Of a DNA stretch of 64,000 nucleotides, positions 1 through 8,737 are shown one piece after another. Origin of the DNA: JALZKA01 sp033856515 (GTDB lineage Bacteria; Actinomycetota; Thermoleophilia; Solirubrobacterales; 70-9); contig JAWVEY010000049.1 in the NCBI GenBank assembly GCA_033856515.1, positions 1 to 64,000 of the forward strand, in the 5' to 3' direction. Under the pieces are notes generated by a model. That model made no database searches, had not been told where the DNA came from, and saw only the letters and a program-made list of their open reading frames with translations. The first letter of the stretch is position 1, and each line of letters begins with the position of its first letter. A program made the translations under genes and the position numbers.

Positions 1-695
1 AGAACGTCGTTCTCCGTCCAGGGGTCGAACGGGACTCCGCCCTGAGCCTTGAAGGCGTTGATGCCGTCGGTGTAGCTCCGGATGTCCGCGATCACTCGCT
101 GACCCCTCGCGCCGGCGGCCTCCAGCAGCCCTAGCTGGCTCGAGAGGAACTGCTCGGTCTGCGGGCTCGGGTCGAAGGTCCGGAACGACGACGCAAAGGC
201 GAACGGGTCGATTCCCGGCACATCCAGCGCGCCCAGTCGCGCGGGCTTACGGAGCAGGTCGATCAGGAAGCCACGGTCCTCGGCGGTCACCCAGCCCGCG
301 CCGAACGTCACGTCGGCGCGAGTCTCCCCGAAGATGTGGGGGACGCCGAACCTGTCCCGCTCGATCCGCAGGCCGGGGTGCCCGCTCGGCGTCTCGACCC
401 GTTCGGGCGTCGCCTGTCCGAGCCCGAACGGAGCGGGCTTGAAGAACGCGTCGAGGTCCGCTGCGCTGACTGAGTCGAACTTAGGCGTCAGGCCGTCGTA
501 GAGCGGGATCTGATCAGCGGTATGGAGACCGCCGAAGAGGGAGCCGTTCTGGCCGGGAGGGAGGATGTTCAGCGCCTTTGCGGCGAAGTCCGGCGGATTC
601 GGCGACTGCGCCGGCGCGGCCGGCGCGATGGTCGCAAGCGCCGCTGCAAGCACGAGTGGGACGGTGGCAAGCGCACGCAAGCGCCTTCTTGGCAT
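1..695 (-). CDS. Penicillin acylase family protein, N-terminal part (cut by window edge)
   Basis: Only the first ~231 residues are in the window; the frame stays open through base 1. The ATG at 695 follows AGGGAGGA at good spacing. Residues 1-29 form a signal peptide (RRR, hydrophobic stretch, then PAAPAQ), so the enzyme should be secreted. Residues ~113-123 (RDRFGVPHIFG) and the following GAGWVTAEDRGFLIDLLRK segment match the start of the Ntn-hydrolase penicillin/acyl-homoserine-lactone acylase family (PF01804). The catalytic Ser at the alpha/beta processing site would lie further left and cannot be checked. The substrate is unknown; family members cleave amide bonds of beta-lactams or acyl-homoserine lactones. 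Confidence 0.85.
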   Translation of the reverse strand, partial: MPRRRLRALATVPLVLAAALATIAPAAPAQSPNPPDFAAKALNILPPGQNGSLFGGLHTADQIPLYDGLTPKFDSVSAADLDAFFKPAPFGLGQATPERVETPSGHPGLRIERDRFGVPHIFGETRADVTFGAGWVTAEDRGFLIDLLRKPARLGALDVPGIDPFAFASSFRTFDPSPQTEQFLSSQLGLLEAAGARGQRVIADIRSYTDGINAFKAQGGVPFDPWTENDV

Positions 696-761
696 GAAGT
701 CCTCCCTGTCTTGGATCGAGACTGCGCGAATCGGAAGTCTCGGCGCGACTCTAACTTCGGT

Positions 762-1544
762 TCAGGTCCGCGTCCACTCTGGCTCGCGCTTTTCGATGAA
801 CGCCGCTCCCGCCTCTCGGAAGTCCTGCGACGCGATCAGGGCCTGCTGCGTGGTCACCTCGAGCTCGAGGCTCGCTCCCAGGGTTGGCTTGGCGACAGCG
901 TCCACCACTCCCTTCGCAAGGCCGACGGCGAGGGGCGCCGCGGCAAGGAGCTCGTCGACCAGGGCATCCGTCGCGCTCTCGAGCTCGTCGACCGCCACGA
1001 CGCGGTTCGCGACGCCGATCCTGTACGCCTCCTCGGCACCGATCGCCCGGCCAGTCATGATCAGCTCCTTGGCATTGCCGAGTCCGGCGATAGCGGGAAG
1101 CCGGCTGGTTCCGCCGACGTCCGGAATCAGGCCGAGCCGCACCTCCGGCAGGCCGAATTGGGCGTCGTCGGCCATCACCCTGAGGTCGCATGCCAGCGCG
1201 AGCTCCGCGCCCAGGCCGATGCAGGCGCCGTGGATCGAGGCGATCGTCGGCTTCTTCATCTCCTCGAGCAAATTCGCCGCCTCGATGCAGACATGCCGGA
1301 ACGGACGTAGGGCGTTCGCCTGCCCCGCTAGCGCTCCGAGCTCTACCACGTCGACCCCCGCGCTGAACGACAGGCCGTTGCCCCGAAGCACGACGGCGTG
1401 GACGTCCGGAGAGTCGGATGCCTCGCGGGCGGCGTCGCGAAGCGATCGGATCAGCGCCGCGTTGATTGCGTTTCGCTTCTCGGGCCGGTCGAGAATCAGA
1501 TGCCTGACGTGGCCATCGTCCGCCACGCGTACGAAATCGTTCAT
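762..1544 (-). CDS. Enoyl-CoA hydratase/isomerase family protein
   Basis: A 260-residue crotonase-fold protein, the usual family length. It carries the LDRPEKRNAIN N-terminal signature, the oxyanion-hole segment SIHGACIGLGAELALACD (~100-120) and FGLPEVRLGLIPDVGGTSRL, where the Glu of PEV is one of the usual catalytic glutamates. It should hydrate or isomerise enoyl-CoA in the cytoplasm. It is divergent from the hydroxyacyl-CoA dehydrogenase at 1633, which suggests beta-oxidation or a related acyl-CoA degradation step. Exact chain-length specificity cannot be read from the sequence. Confidence 0.9.
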   Translation of the reverse strand: MNDFVRVADDGHVRHLILDRPEKRNAINAALIRSLRDAAREASDSPDVHAVVLRGNGLSFSAGVDVVELGALAGQANALRPFRHVCIEAANLLEEMKKPTIASIHGACIGLGAELALACDLRVMADDAQFGLPEVRLGLIPDVGGTSRLPAIAGLGNAKELIMTGRAIGAEEAYRIGVANRVVAVDELESATDALVDELLAAAPLAVGLAKGVVDAVAKPTLGASLELEVTTQQALIASQDFREAGAAFIEKREPEWTRT

Positions 1545-1632
1545 CTATTACGCTCCCAGGCTCTCATCGGACTGGACATTCCTTCGACCGGCACGTAATC
1601 CGTTCTCGTGCCGCATCTGAGCGGGAGGCTAC

Positions 1633-2526
1633 ATGGACATCAAGAGGGTTGGTGTGGTCGGTTGCGGCCTCATGGGGCACGGCATCGCCCAAGTGGCCGC
1701 CCAAGCCGGCTACGACGTCGTGGTGCGCGAGCGCGATCAGGAGCGGCTCGACAGCGGCCTGGGCAAGATCGCCGGCCAGCTCAAGCGAGCCGTCGACAAG
1801 GGACGGATGGAGCAATCGGACGCGGACGAGGTGAAGAAGAGGATCAAGGGCACGCTCGAGTACGACGACTTCGCCGACTGCGACATCGTGATCGAGGCGA
1901 TAACCGAGAACCTCGATGCGAAGCTCGAGATGTGGAAGGCGCTCGACCAGATCGTGAAGGAGGAGGCGCTCTTCGCGACCAACACGTCATCGCTGCCCGT
2001 CATCAACCAGGCCGCGGCGACCAGCCGGCCCGAGCACTTCCTGGGCCTCCACTTCTTCAATCCCGCGCAGGTCATGCCGCTGCTCGAGGTCGTCCAGTCC
2101 GTCACGACATCGACGGGCACGCTCGAGACGGGGTTCCAGTTCGGAGAGAGCTTGAAGAAGACGGTCGTGCACGCGCACGACAAGGCGGGGTTCATCGTCA
2201 ACCGCCTGCTGATCCCGTATCTGCTCGACGCGATCCGCGCGTACGAAGAGGGATTCGGGTCGATCGAGCAGATCGACACGGCGATGAAGGCCGGCGCTAA
2301 CCACCCGATGGGCCCGTTCGAGCTCAGCGACTTCGTCGGCCTCGACACGAGCAACTCGGCGGCGGAGGTCATGTTCGAGGAATACCGGGAGAAGCGCTTC
2401 GCGCCACCCCCGACCCTTCGCAAGCTCGTAGCCGCCGGATTCCTGGGACGAAAGACGGGAAGAGGCTTCTACGATTACTCGGGTGAGAAGCCGGTCCCGC
2501 TGGACCGGCAGCACGCGACGGATTGA
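1633..2526 (+). CDS. 3-hydroxyacyl-CoA (3-hydroxybutyryl-CoA) dehydrogenase
   Basis: A 297-residue NAD(P)-dependent dehydrogenase. A Rossmann motif VGVVGCGLMGHGIAQ opens the protein. NTSSLPV and the segment LGLHFFNPAQVMPLLEV (with the catalytic His) follow, and NHPMGPFELSDFVGLD and FLGRKTGRGFYDY lie in the C-terminal helical domain. The ATG is preceded by GCGGGAGG. It oxidises 3-hydroxyacyl-CoA, with 3-hydroxybutyryl-CoA most likely at this single-domain length. Its stop overlaps the TTG start of the next carboxyltransferase gene (ATTGA), so the two are probably translationally coupled. Confidence 0.9.
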   Translation: MDIKRVGVVGCGLMGHGIAQVAAQAGYDVVVRERDQERLDSGLGKIAGQLKRAVDKGRMEQSDADEVKKRIKGTLEYDDFADCDIVIEAITENLDAKLEMWKALDQIVKEEALFATNTSSLPVINQAAATSRPEHFLGLHFFNPAQVMPLLEVVQSVTTSTGTLETGFQFGESLKKTVVHAHDKAGFIVNRLLIPYLLDAIRAYEEGFGSIEQIDTAMKAGANHPMGPFELSDFVGLDTSNSAAEVMFEEYREKRFAPPPTLRKLVAAGFLGRKTGRGFYDYSGEKPVPLDRQHATD

Positions 2527-4073
2527 CGCGCGAGAGAACTGACACGCCGGTCGGCGAGCGCTTCGGCGAAGCGCTCGACCGGGCGCTGGCCGGCGGTCCG
2601 GAGAAGTACCGCGAGAAGTTGTCGGAGCAAAGCAAGATCGGCGCGCGCGCCCGCGTCGAGCGGCTCGTCGACAGGGAATCATTCGCGGAGGAGGCGCTGC
2701 TCGCGAACTGGGACAAGGATGGGCTCGGAGCGGACGGCGTCGTCACCGGCATGGCGCTCGTCGGCGGGCGGAGGGTTGCGCTGATGGCGAACGACCCGAC
2801 GGTCAAAGCCGGCTCGTGGGGCGCCAAGACGGTCGAGAAGATCCTCCGCATCCAGGAGCAGGCGCTCACTCACAGCGTGCCGATGATCTACCTGGTCGAC
2901 TCCGCCGGCGCTCGAATCACCGACCAGGTCCAGATGTTCCCGGGGCGAAGGGGCGCAGGGCGGATCTTCTACAACGAGGTGAAGCTTTCGGGCGCGGTTC
3001 CGCAGGTGTGCGTGCTGTTTGGCCCGTCAGCCGCCGGCGGCGCCTACATCCCAGCGTTCTGCGACATCGTGATCATGCGCGAGGGCAACGCGTCGATGTA
3101 CCTGGGCTCGCCGCGCATGGCGGAGATGGTGATCGGTGAGAAGGTGACGCTCGAGGAGATGGGCGGCGCGAAGATGCACACGGGCGTCTCCGGTTGCGGC
3201 CACTTCCTTGCCAAGACCGACGAGGACGCGATTGACCTCGCCAAGCGCTACCTCTCATACATGCCGGAGAGTTGGCGCTCCGAGCCGCCATCGGCCCCTC
3301 CGGCCGACCCCGCCGCTGAGCAGAAGCCATCGGAGATCATCCCGGGCGACGAGAAGACTTCGTTCGACATCAAGGACCTGATCGCCGCTCTCTTCGACGC
3401 GGATTCGTTTTGCGAGGTGCACGCGCGCTGGGCGAAGGAGCTGGTGGTGGGGTATGCCCGACTCGACGGACGGGCGATCGGCATCGTCGCCAACCAACCG
3501 CGCCAGAAGGGCGGAGTGCTGTTCGTCGACTCGGCTGACAAGGCGGCGCGGTTCATCTCCACCTGTAACGCCTTCAACATCCCGCTCGTGTTCCTGGCGG
3601 ACGTGCCCGGCTTCATGATCGGGACGGACGTCGAGCGCCAGGGCATCATCCGCCACGGCGCGAAGATGATCTCGGCGGTCTCCGAGGCCACGGTGCCGAA
3701 GATCTCGGTGATCGTGCGCAAGGCGTACGGCGCCGGGCTGTATGCGATGGCCGGCCCCGCGTTCGAGCCCGACTGCACGATCGCGCTGCCCGGTGCGTCG
3801 ATTGCCGTGATGGGCCCCGAGGCAGCGATCAACGCCGTCTTCCTCAACCAGATCCAGGCGATCGAGGACGAGGCAGAGCGCGAGGAGTTCGTGCGCGCCA
3901 AGCGCGAGGAGTATTCAGCGGACATCGACATCCTTCACCTCGCCTCCGAGATGGTCGTCGACGCCGTGATCGAGCCCGACGACCTGCGCGACGAGCTGAT
4001 TCGCCGGTTTGCATTCGCCGAGGGCCGCAACCGCGCCTTCACCGAGCGTCGCAACCCGATCACTCCGGCGTAA
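2523..4073 (+). CDS. Acyl-CoA carboxylase carboxyltransferase (beta) subunit
   Basis: 516 residues, the normal size of propionyl-/methylcrotonyl-CoA carboxylase beta chains. The N-terminal half has MIYLVDSAGARITDQV and SAAGGAYIPAFCD, and the C-terminal half has GIVANQPRQKGGVLF, FLADVPGFMIGTDVE and VIVRKAYGAGLYAM. These are the paired crotonase-like CT domains that move CO2 from biotin to acyl-CoA. The likely start is TTG (2523), overlapping the upstream stop. No biotin carboxylase or biotin carrier subunit is nearby. The acceptor (acetyl-, propionyl-, methylcrotonyl- or another acyl-CoA) cannot be fixed from sequence; a role in branched or unsaturated acyl-CoA degradation fits the neighbours. 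Confidence 0.88.
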   Translation: MTRERTDTPVGERFGEALDRALAGGPEKYREKLSEQSKIGARARVERLVDRESFAEEALLANWDKDGLGADGVVTGMALVGGRRVALMANDPTVKAGSWGAKTVEKILRIQEQALTHSVPMIYLVDSAGARITDQVQMFPGRRGAGRIFYNEVKLSGAVPQVCVLFGPSAAGGAYIPAFCDIVIMREGNASMYLGSPRMAEMVIGEKVTLEEMGGAKMHTGVSGCGHFLAKTDEDAIDLAKRYLSYMPESWRSEPPSAPPADPAAEQKPSEIIPGDEKTSFDIKDLIAALFDADSFCEVHARWAKELVVGYARLDGRAIGIVANQPRQKGGVLFVDSADKAARFISTCNAFNIPLVFLADVPGFMIGTDVERQGIIRHGAKMISAVSEATVPKISVIVRKAYGAGLYAMAGPAFEPDCTIALPGASIAVMGPEAAINAVFLNQIQAIEDEAEREEFVRAKREEYSADIDILHLASEMVVDAVIEPDDLRDELIRRFAFAEGRNRAFTERRNPITPA

Positions 4074-4726
4074 TGGGCAAGCTCGGGGTCATCCTCGGCA
4101 GCGGCGCCGCGGGACTGATTCCATCCAATGACGGAATCGTGAGCGTGGATCGTCACGGCGATCCGTACGTGCTGCCTCATGCCGTCGATCACGAGGCGAA
4201 CCTGCGGGTGCTTGCCGATGCGGGGTGCGACCGCGTGCTTGGAATCGCCTCGGTTGGCGGCCTACGGCCCGACCTGGGCCCCGGCAGTTACGTCATCCCG
4301 GACGACTTCATCGCCCTCGACGCCGCGCCCGTGACCTCGCTCGATTCCTTCGAGGCGCACCGGGTGGCGCGCTTTGACGAAGCGTGGCGGCGCGAGGTCG
4401 TCGATGCGCTGCGCTCCTCAACTCACGTTGAAGATGGCGGTGTCTACTGGCAGGTCGCCGGGCCGAGGATCGAGACCGCCGCTGAGGTGCAGCTGATCGC
4501 GCAGCACGCGCATGTAGTCGGCATGACGGTCGCCTCGGAGTGCATCGTCGCCGGCGAGCTGGGCCTGCCGTATGCGGCGCTATGCGTAGTGGACAATCTG
4601 GCGAACGGCGTGACGACGCAGGCGCTCACCGCCGACGACGTGCGCAAGGGCCAGGAGGAGCACCGGCCCGAGCTCGAGGCCGTGCTTGCGTCAGCCCTCG
4701 GAACGCTTCTCACCCGCGCCGACTGA
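4073..4726 (+). CDS. PNP/MTAP-family nucleoside phosphorylase
   Basis: 217 residues, short for a methylthioadenosine phosphorylase (~260). LGVILGSGAAGL at the N terminus and GMTVASECIVAGELGLPYA near residue 150 match the phosphorylase fold and the family's GMT..SE substrate-binding segment. The Asn in CVVDNLANG replaces the Asp of typical adenine-specific enzymes (VTDYD), which hints at a 6-oxopurine substrate. The ATG shares one base with the upstream stop. Because an MTA/SAH-type deaminase lies 1.6 kb downstream at 6346, methylthioinosine or inosine-like nucleosides are plausible substrates; that is inference. Confidence 0.7.
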   Translation: MGKLGVILGSGAAGLIPSNDGIVSVDRHGDPYVLPHAVDHEANLRVLADAGCDRVLGIASVGGLRPDLGPGSYVIPDDFIALDAAPVTSLDSFEAHRVARFDEAWRREVVDALRSSTHVEDGGVYWQVAGPRIETAAEVQLIAQHAHVVGMTVASECIVAGELGLPYAALCVVDNLANGVTTQALTADDVRKGQEEHRPELEAVLASALGTLLTRAD

Positions 4727-4728
4727 CC

Positions 4729-6303
4729 TCACCAGTTGTCGACCGTCCGGACGGGTGGGCGGTCGCGCCAGGTGGTGCCCATGTTGGCGGCGGCAAGGGT
4801 GGAGGCGATGACTCGGCGAGTGTCAGCGGGGTCGATGACGTCGTCGATCTCGAAAAGGGTCGCGGCGTTGAGCGCCTTTGCGTGGTCGTGCGCGTGCGCG
4901 ACCATCTGCTCCAGGCGCTCGGCTCGCTCGGCCTCGTCTTCGATGGCCTCGAGCTCGCGGCGGAAGCCGAGCTTGACGGCGCCCTCGAGGCCCATCGCTC
5001 CAAGCTCGGCGGTGGGCCAGCCAACGGTCAAGAGGGGCTCGTGCATGGATCCGCCGGCCATCGCCTGCGCGCCCAGGCCGTACGCCTTGCGGAGGATCAC
5101 GGCGACGAGCGGCACGTGGAGCGAGGCGCCCACGGTGAATAGGCGAGAGCAGTGGCGGACAAGCGCTGTCGCCTCGGCGTCAGGCCCCACCATCATGCCC
5201 GGCGTGTCGATCAGCGAGAGGATCGGGATCCCGAACGCGTCGCATAGAGACATGAAGCGTGCCGCCTTGTCGGCGCCGTCCGAGGTGATCGCGCCCGCGA
5301 GGTGGATCGGGTTGTTGGCGACGATGCCGACGGCTCGACCCTCGATGCGGGCGAGCGCGGTGACCATCGGGAGGGCGAACTCGTCGCGCAGGTAGGTGAC
5401 CGAGCCGGTGTCGGCGATGCCGTCGATGGCTGCGTGCACGTCGTAGGCGCGCCGCCGCCGCTCGGGCACGACATCGCGCAGGGCGTCGTCGCCGGGTGCA
5501 GACCATTCGGCGAGCGGTCCCTGGAAGTAGGAGACGAGCCGCTTCACGATCTCGACGGCCTCGGACTCGTCCGCGACGCGCACGTCGACGACCCCGTTCG
5601 GTGCCTGAACGTCGATGGGGCCGATTGCGTCCGGCTCAAAGGTGCCAAGGCCGCCCCCCTCGATCATCGCGGGACCGCCCATGCCGAGAGCAATGCTGTC
5701 GGTGGCGACGATGAGGTCGGACGAGCCGGCGAGGACGGCGTTCCCTGCAAAGCAGCGGCCCGAGACGACGGCGATCCGCGGAACGACGCCCGAGAGCTGC
5801 CCCCAAAGCGCGAACGCGCGTGTGTCGAGCGCCGAGACGACCGCGTAGTCGCTGTCACCCGGACGCCCGCCGCCCCCTTCGGTGAAGATCACGGCGGGGA
5901 TGCGCATCCGCTTGATCAGCTCGAACAGGCGGTCCTTCTTGCGGTGCCCCGTGGCGCCCTGGGTTCCGGCGAGGACGGTGTAGTCGTAGGAGAGGACGGC
6001 GCACGCGGCCGCTTCGGCGCCGTGAAATGCCGAGTTGACTCGCGCCGTACCGCCGATCAGGCCGTCGGCCGGGGTCTTGGCGATCAGGTCCTCGGAAGTG
6101 CGGCGCATGCGCTGCGCGGCGATTGCGAGGGCTCCATACTCCACGAAGCTGCCCTCGTCGACGAGGTCGAGGACGTTCTCGCGCGCGGTGCGCCCGCCGC
6201 GCTCGTGGCGCTTGGCGACCGCCTCCGGGCGGGCGTCGTCCTGGGTTGCCGCCTGCCTTGCGAGGACCTCGGCGAGGTCGGAGCGCTGATCTGAGTCCGT
6301 CAC
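4729..6303 (-). CDS. Second acyl-CoA carboxylase carboxyltransferase subunit
   Basis: 524 residues starting at GTG 6303. It has two CT domains: VIFTEGGGGRPGDSD and GRCFAGNAVLAGSSD in the first, and GIVANNPIHLAGAI, LIDTPGMMVGPDAE and VILRKAYGLGAQAMAGG in the second. It is clearly divergent from the carboxyltransferase at 2523, for example GGGGRPGDS where the other has SAGARITDQ. It therefore probably serves a different acyl-CoA, such as an acetone/propionyl-type or unusual branched substrate. Its stop is two bases from the stop of the convergent phosphorylase gene. Confidence 0.85.
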   Translation of the reverse strand: MTDSDQRSDLAEVLARQAATQDDARPEAVAKRHERGGRTARENVLDLVDEGSFVEYGALAIAAQRMRRTSEDLIAKTPADGLIGGTARVNSAFHGAEAAACAVLSYDYTVLAGTQGATGHRKKDRLFELIKRMRIPAVIFTEGGGGRPGDSDYAVVSALDTRAFALWGQLSGVVPRIAVVSGRCFAGNAVLAGSSDLIVATDSIALGMGGPAMIEGGGLGTFEPDAIGPIDVQAPNGVVDVRVADESEAVEIVKRLVSYFQGPLAEWSAPGDDALRDVVPERRRRAYDVHAAIDGIADTGSVTYLRDEFALPMVTALARIEGRAVGIVANNPIHLAGAITSDGADKAARFMSLCDAFGIPILSLIDTPGMMVGPDAEATALVRHCSRLFTVGASLHVPLVAVILRKAYGLGAQAMAGGSMHEPLLTVGWPTAELGAMGLEGAVKLGFRRELEAIEDEAERAERLEQMVAHAHDHAKALNAATLFEIDDVIDPADTRRVIASTLAAANMGTTWRDRPPVRTVDNW

Positions 6304-6333
6304 GGCGGCAAGCCTCGCATACGTCGGCTGGCC

Positions 6334-6339
6334 TAACCT
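6334..6339 (+). promoter_or_regulatory. Putative -10 box (TAACCT) of a leaderless promoter for the deaminase
   Basis: TAACCT fits TAnnnT and lies exactly six bases before the ATG at 6346, so transcription would start at or next to the start codon. No Shine-Dalgarno sequence is visible. No good -35 is seen. Confidence 0.45.
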
Positions 6340-6345
6340 TTACGG

Positions 6346-7590
6346 ATGGGACTCGCGGTCACGGATGCCACCCTCAACGGTGAGCCCGTTGGCCTTCGCG
6401 TGCAGGATGGGTTGATCTCGGAAGTTGGGCCCGGCGTTGTCCCCAAGCCGGATGACGAGGTCCTCGACGGCTCGGGGATGGCGCTCGTTCCCGGCCTGGT
6501 GAATGCCCACACCCACGCGGCGATGACGCTTTTCCGCGGCTTCGCGGACGACTTGCCGCTGATGGTGTGGCTCGAGGAGCACATCTGGCCCGCCGAGGCG
6601 CGCCTGGAGCCGGAGCATGTTTATTGGGGCACGCGACTGGCGTGCGCGGAGATGATCCGCACCGGCACGGTCGCGTTCTGGGATATGTACTGGCATCCGG
6701 AGGCCGTGGCGAGGGCGGTCGAGGACGCGGGCCTGCGGGCCGTTGTCGCAGCGCCGCTGATCGATGGCCCGGATCCCGAAAGGGCGCGCGCCGATGCAGA
6801 CGAAGCCCTCGATCGGGTTCGCGAGTCGTCGACGGGAAGGGTGCGTGCCGGTTACGCGCCGCATGCGTTGTACACGGTCTCGCGCGAATCGCTCGAGTGG
6901 GTGGCGGGACGGGCAGCCGAGCGGGAGGCGACGATCCAGATTCACCTCTCCGAGACTCAGAAGGAGGTGGAGGATTGCGTAACCGAGCATGGCGTCAGGC
7001 CCGCGTTCCACCTCGACCGGGCCGGGCTCCTGGGGCCGAACACGATCCTCGCCCACGGTGTTTGGCTCGCCAACGATGAGCTCGATCTGATCGCTGAGCG
7101 CGGGGCGACCGTGGTCACGAACCCGGTCGCGAACCTGAAGCTGGCCGTGGGGGGCGTGTTCCCGTATCCCGCGGCACGCGAGCGCGGTGTCGAGATGGGG
7201 ATCGGGACGGATGGACCAGGTTCGAACAATTCCCTGGACCTCTTCTCGGACCTGAAGACGTTTGCGCTGCTGCAGAAGAACGACGCGTTCGACGCGGCGG
7301 CGGTGAATGCGGCGGAGACGCTCCGGCTCGGGATGGGGGATGCGTCGTCACTGCTTCGCTCGCCTGCTCTTCGCAAGGGGGACCCCGCTGACTTTCTGCT
7401 TGTGCGGAGCGGCGCGCCCGAGATGGCGATGGGCGAGCTGGACGCCGGACTCGTTTATGCGGCGTCCGGCTCTGTGGTGGATGCGACCGTGGTCGCCGGG
7501 CGGGTGCTGATGAAGGGGGGTGTCGTGGAGGGCGCTGATGAGGCCGTGAGTAGGGCTCAGGAGTGCGCATCCGAGATCGGGGTAGGTTGA
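6346..7590 (+). CDS. Amidohydrolase, MTA/SAH deaminase (MtaD/SsnA/TrzN) type
   Basis: A 414-residue cytoplasmic metal-dependent deaminase. NAHTHAAMTLFRGFADDLP (~47-65) provides the HxH metal ligands, IQIHLSE and ILAHGVW the later His residues, and GTDGPGSNNSLD the catalytic Asp. The phrase LMVWLEEHIWPAEARL is typical of 5'-methylthioadenosine/S-adenosylhomocysteine deaminases. It would convert MTA, SAH or 5'-deoxyadenosine to the inosine analogue with release of ammonia. The purine phosphorylase at 4073 would be a natural next step. The gene is four bases from the following diguanylate cyclase. Confidence 0.85.
   Translation: MGLAVTDATLNGEPVGLRVQDGLISEVGPGVVPKPDDEVLDGSGMALVPGLVNAHTHAAMTLFRGFADDLPLMVWLEEHIWPAEARLEPEHVYWGTRLACAEMIRTGTVAFWDMYWHPEAVARAVEDAGLRAVVAAPLIDGPDPERARADADEALDRVRESSTGRVRAGYAPHALYTVSRESLEWVAGRAAEREATIQIHLSETQKEVEDCVTEHGVRPAFHLDRAGLLGPNTILAHGVWLANDELDLIAERGATVVTNPVANLKLAVGGVFPYPAARERGVEMGIGTDGPGSNNSLDLFSDLKTFALLQKNDAFDAAAVNAAETLRLGMGDASSLLRSPALRKGDPADFLLVRSGAPEMAMGELDAGLVYAASGSVVDATVVAGRVLMKGGVVEGADEAVSRAQECASEIGVG
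7583..7588 (+). promoter_or_regulatory. Putative -10 box (TAGGTT) of a leaderless promoter for the diguanylate cyclase
   Basis: TAGGTT ends six bases before the ATG at 7595 and overlaps the stop region of the deaminase. It would give the cyclase its own leaderless transcript. There is no clear -35, and the short gap also allows read-through from the deaminase. Confidence 0.35.
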
Positions 7591-7594
7591 GCTA

Positions 7595-8737
7595 ATGGCC
7601 CAACGTGGGATTGCAGGCATGCTTGCCGATCGGCTTAGCTGGCGACATCCCGATGCAGCGTTCGACATTGAAACGGATCGGGGATGGGTCGCCAGGATCC
7701 TCGCGACCCTGTTCGGGTTCGGAGGCGTCCTGCTCCTGTCGACGCTCCTCCTGGAGGGCACGTCCGAACGGGACTCGCAGAGCCTTGCGATCGTCAGCCT
7801 CTCCGCGATAGGGGTCGCCGCCTTCATCCTGATCGTGTACGAACGGCTGCCGGTCTGGTTCCTGCGTGCCGCGCCCGCGATTGGGACGCTCCTGGTCGCA
7901 CTCTCGATCTATTACGCCGGCGCAGAGGCGTCGGCTGCCTACGCGATGTACATGGCATGGGTGGTGATCGCCGCCGCTCTGTTCCTCGACACCCGGCTGA
8001 TCTTCGCCCACGGGGTGTTGTGTGTGGCCGCGTATGCGTTCGTCCTTTCCATGCTCGACGGCACGGATGGCCTCGATCCGCTTCGGCTGACCATGACGGC
8101 CGGCACGATCATGGTCATCGCGCTGGTCATGGGAGGAATCGCGGCCCAGCTTCGGGAAGTGCTCCAGCAGCTGGATGCGGCAGCCAGCACAGATCCGCTT
8201 ACAGGGCTTCTGAACCGGCGGGCGCTTGAGGATGCGTTCGATGTCGAGCTCGCTCGCGCGGGCCGAGGCCGGTTCGGCGTGGGGGTGGTGATGCTCGATC
8301 TGGACGGCTTCAAGCACTTCAACGACCAGCATGGGCACCAGGCCGGGGACGCGGCGCTCCAGCGGCTGAGCCGTGCGCTGAACGAGGCAACGCGGACGAT
8401 CGATCACGTGGGACGTGTCGGCGGCGAGGAGTTCGCGATCCTGGCTCCCGAGTCGAGCACCGCAGGGACGCTTGCCCTGGCGGAGCGGTTGCGGCGCGCG
8501 GTCGAGATCGAGTTCTCCGGGATGGGAGGGCTCACCGCCAGCTGCGGCGTCGCCAGCTACCCCGAGAACGGCGCGGACCGCTACGCCCTGGTCGGCGCTG
8601 CAGATCGCGCCTTGTACGAGGCCAAGGCGCTCGGTCGGAACAGGGCGATCGCCTCGTCGGACACGCCCGGGATGCGCTCAGGCCCCATCGCGGGCAAGCT
8701 CGACGAAGGGGTCGAGCGCGAGGGGGTTCGCGAGTGA
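7595..8737 (+). CDS. Membrane diguanylate cyclase (GGDEF domain)
   Basis: 380 residues. About six hydrophobic segments fill residues ~30-185 (for example LFGFGGVLLLSTLLL and MVIALVMGGIA), followed by a GGDEF domain at ~198-360. The active-site loop is GRVGGEEFAIL, an intact GGEEF. RTID lies exactly five residues upstream, matching the RxxD product-inhibition site. The protein should make cyclic di-GMP at the membrane and be feedback-inhibited. The N terminus has no recognised ligand-binding fold beyond the membrane block. Its last 60 bases overlap the 3' end of the convergent acetoacetyl-CoA synthetase gene. Confidence 0.88.
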   Translation: MAQRGIAGMLADRLSWRHPDAAFDIETDRGWVARILATLFGFGGVLLLSTLLLEGTSERDSQSLAIVSLSAIGVAAFILIVYERLPVWFLRAAPAIGTLLVALSIYYAGAEASAAYAMYMAWVVIAAALFLDTRLIFAHGVLCVAAYAFVLSMLDGTDGLDPLRLTMTAGTIMVIALVMGGIAAQLREVLQQLDAAASTDPLTGLLNRRALEDAFDVELARAGRGRFGVGVVMLDLDGFKHFNDQHGHQAGDAALQRLSRALNEATRTIDHVGRVGGEEFAILAPESSTAGTLALAERLRRAVEIEFSGMGGLTASCGVASYPENGADRYALVGAADRALYEAKALGRNRAIASSDTPGMRSGPIAGKLDEGVEREGVRE

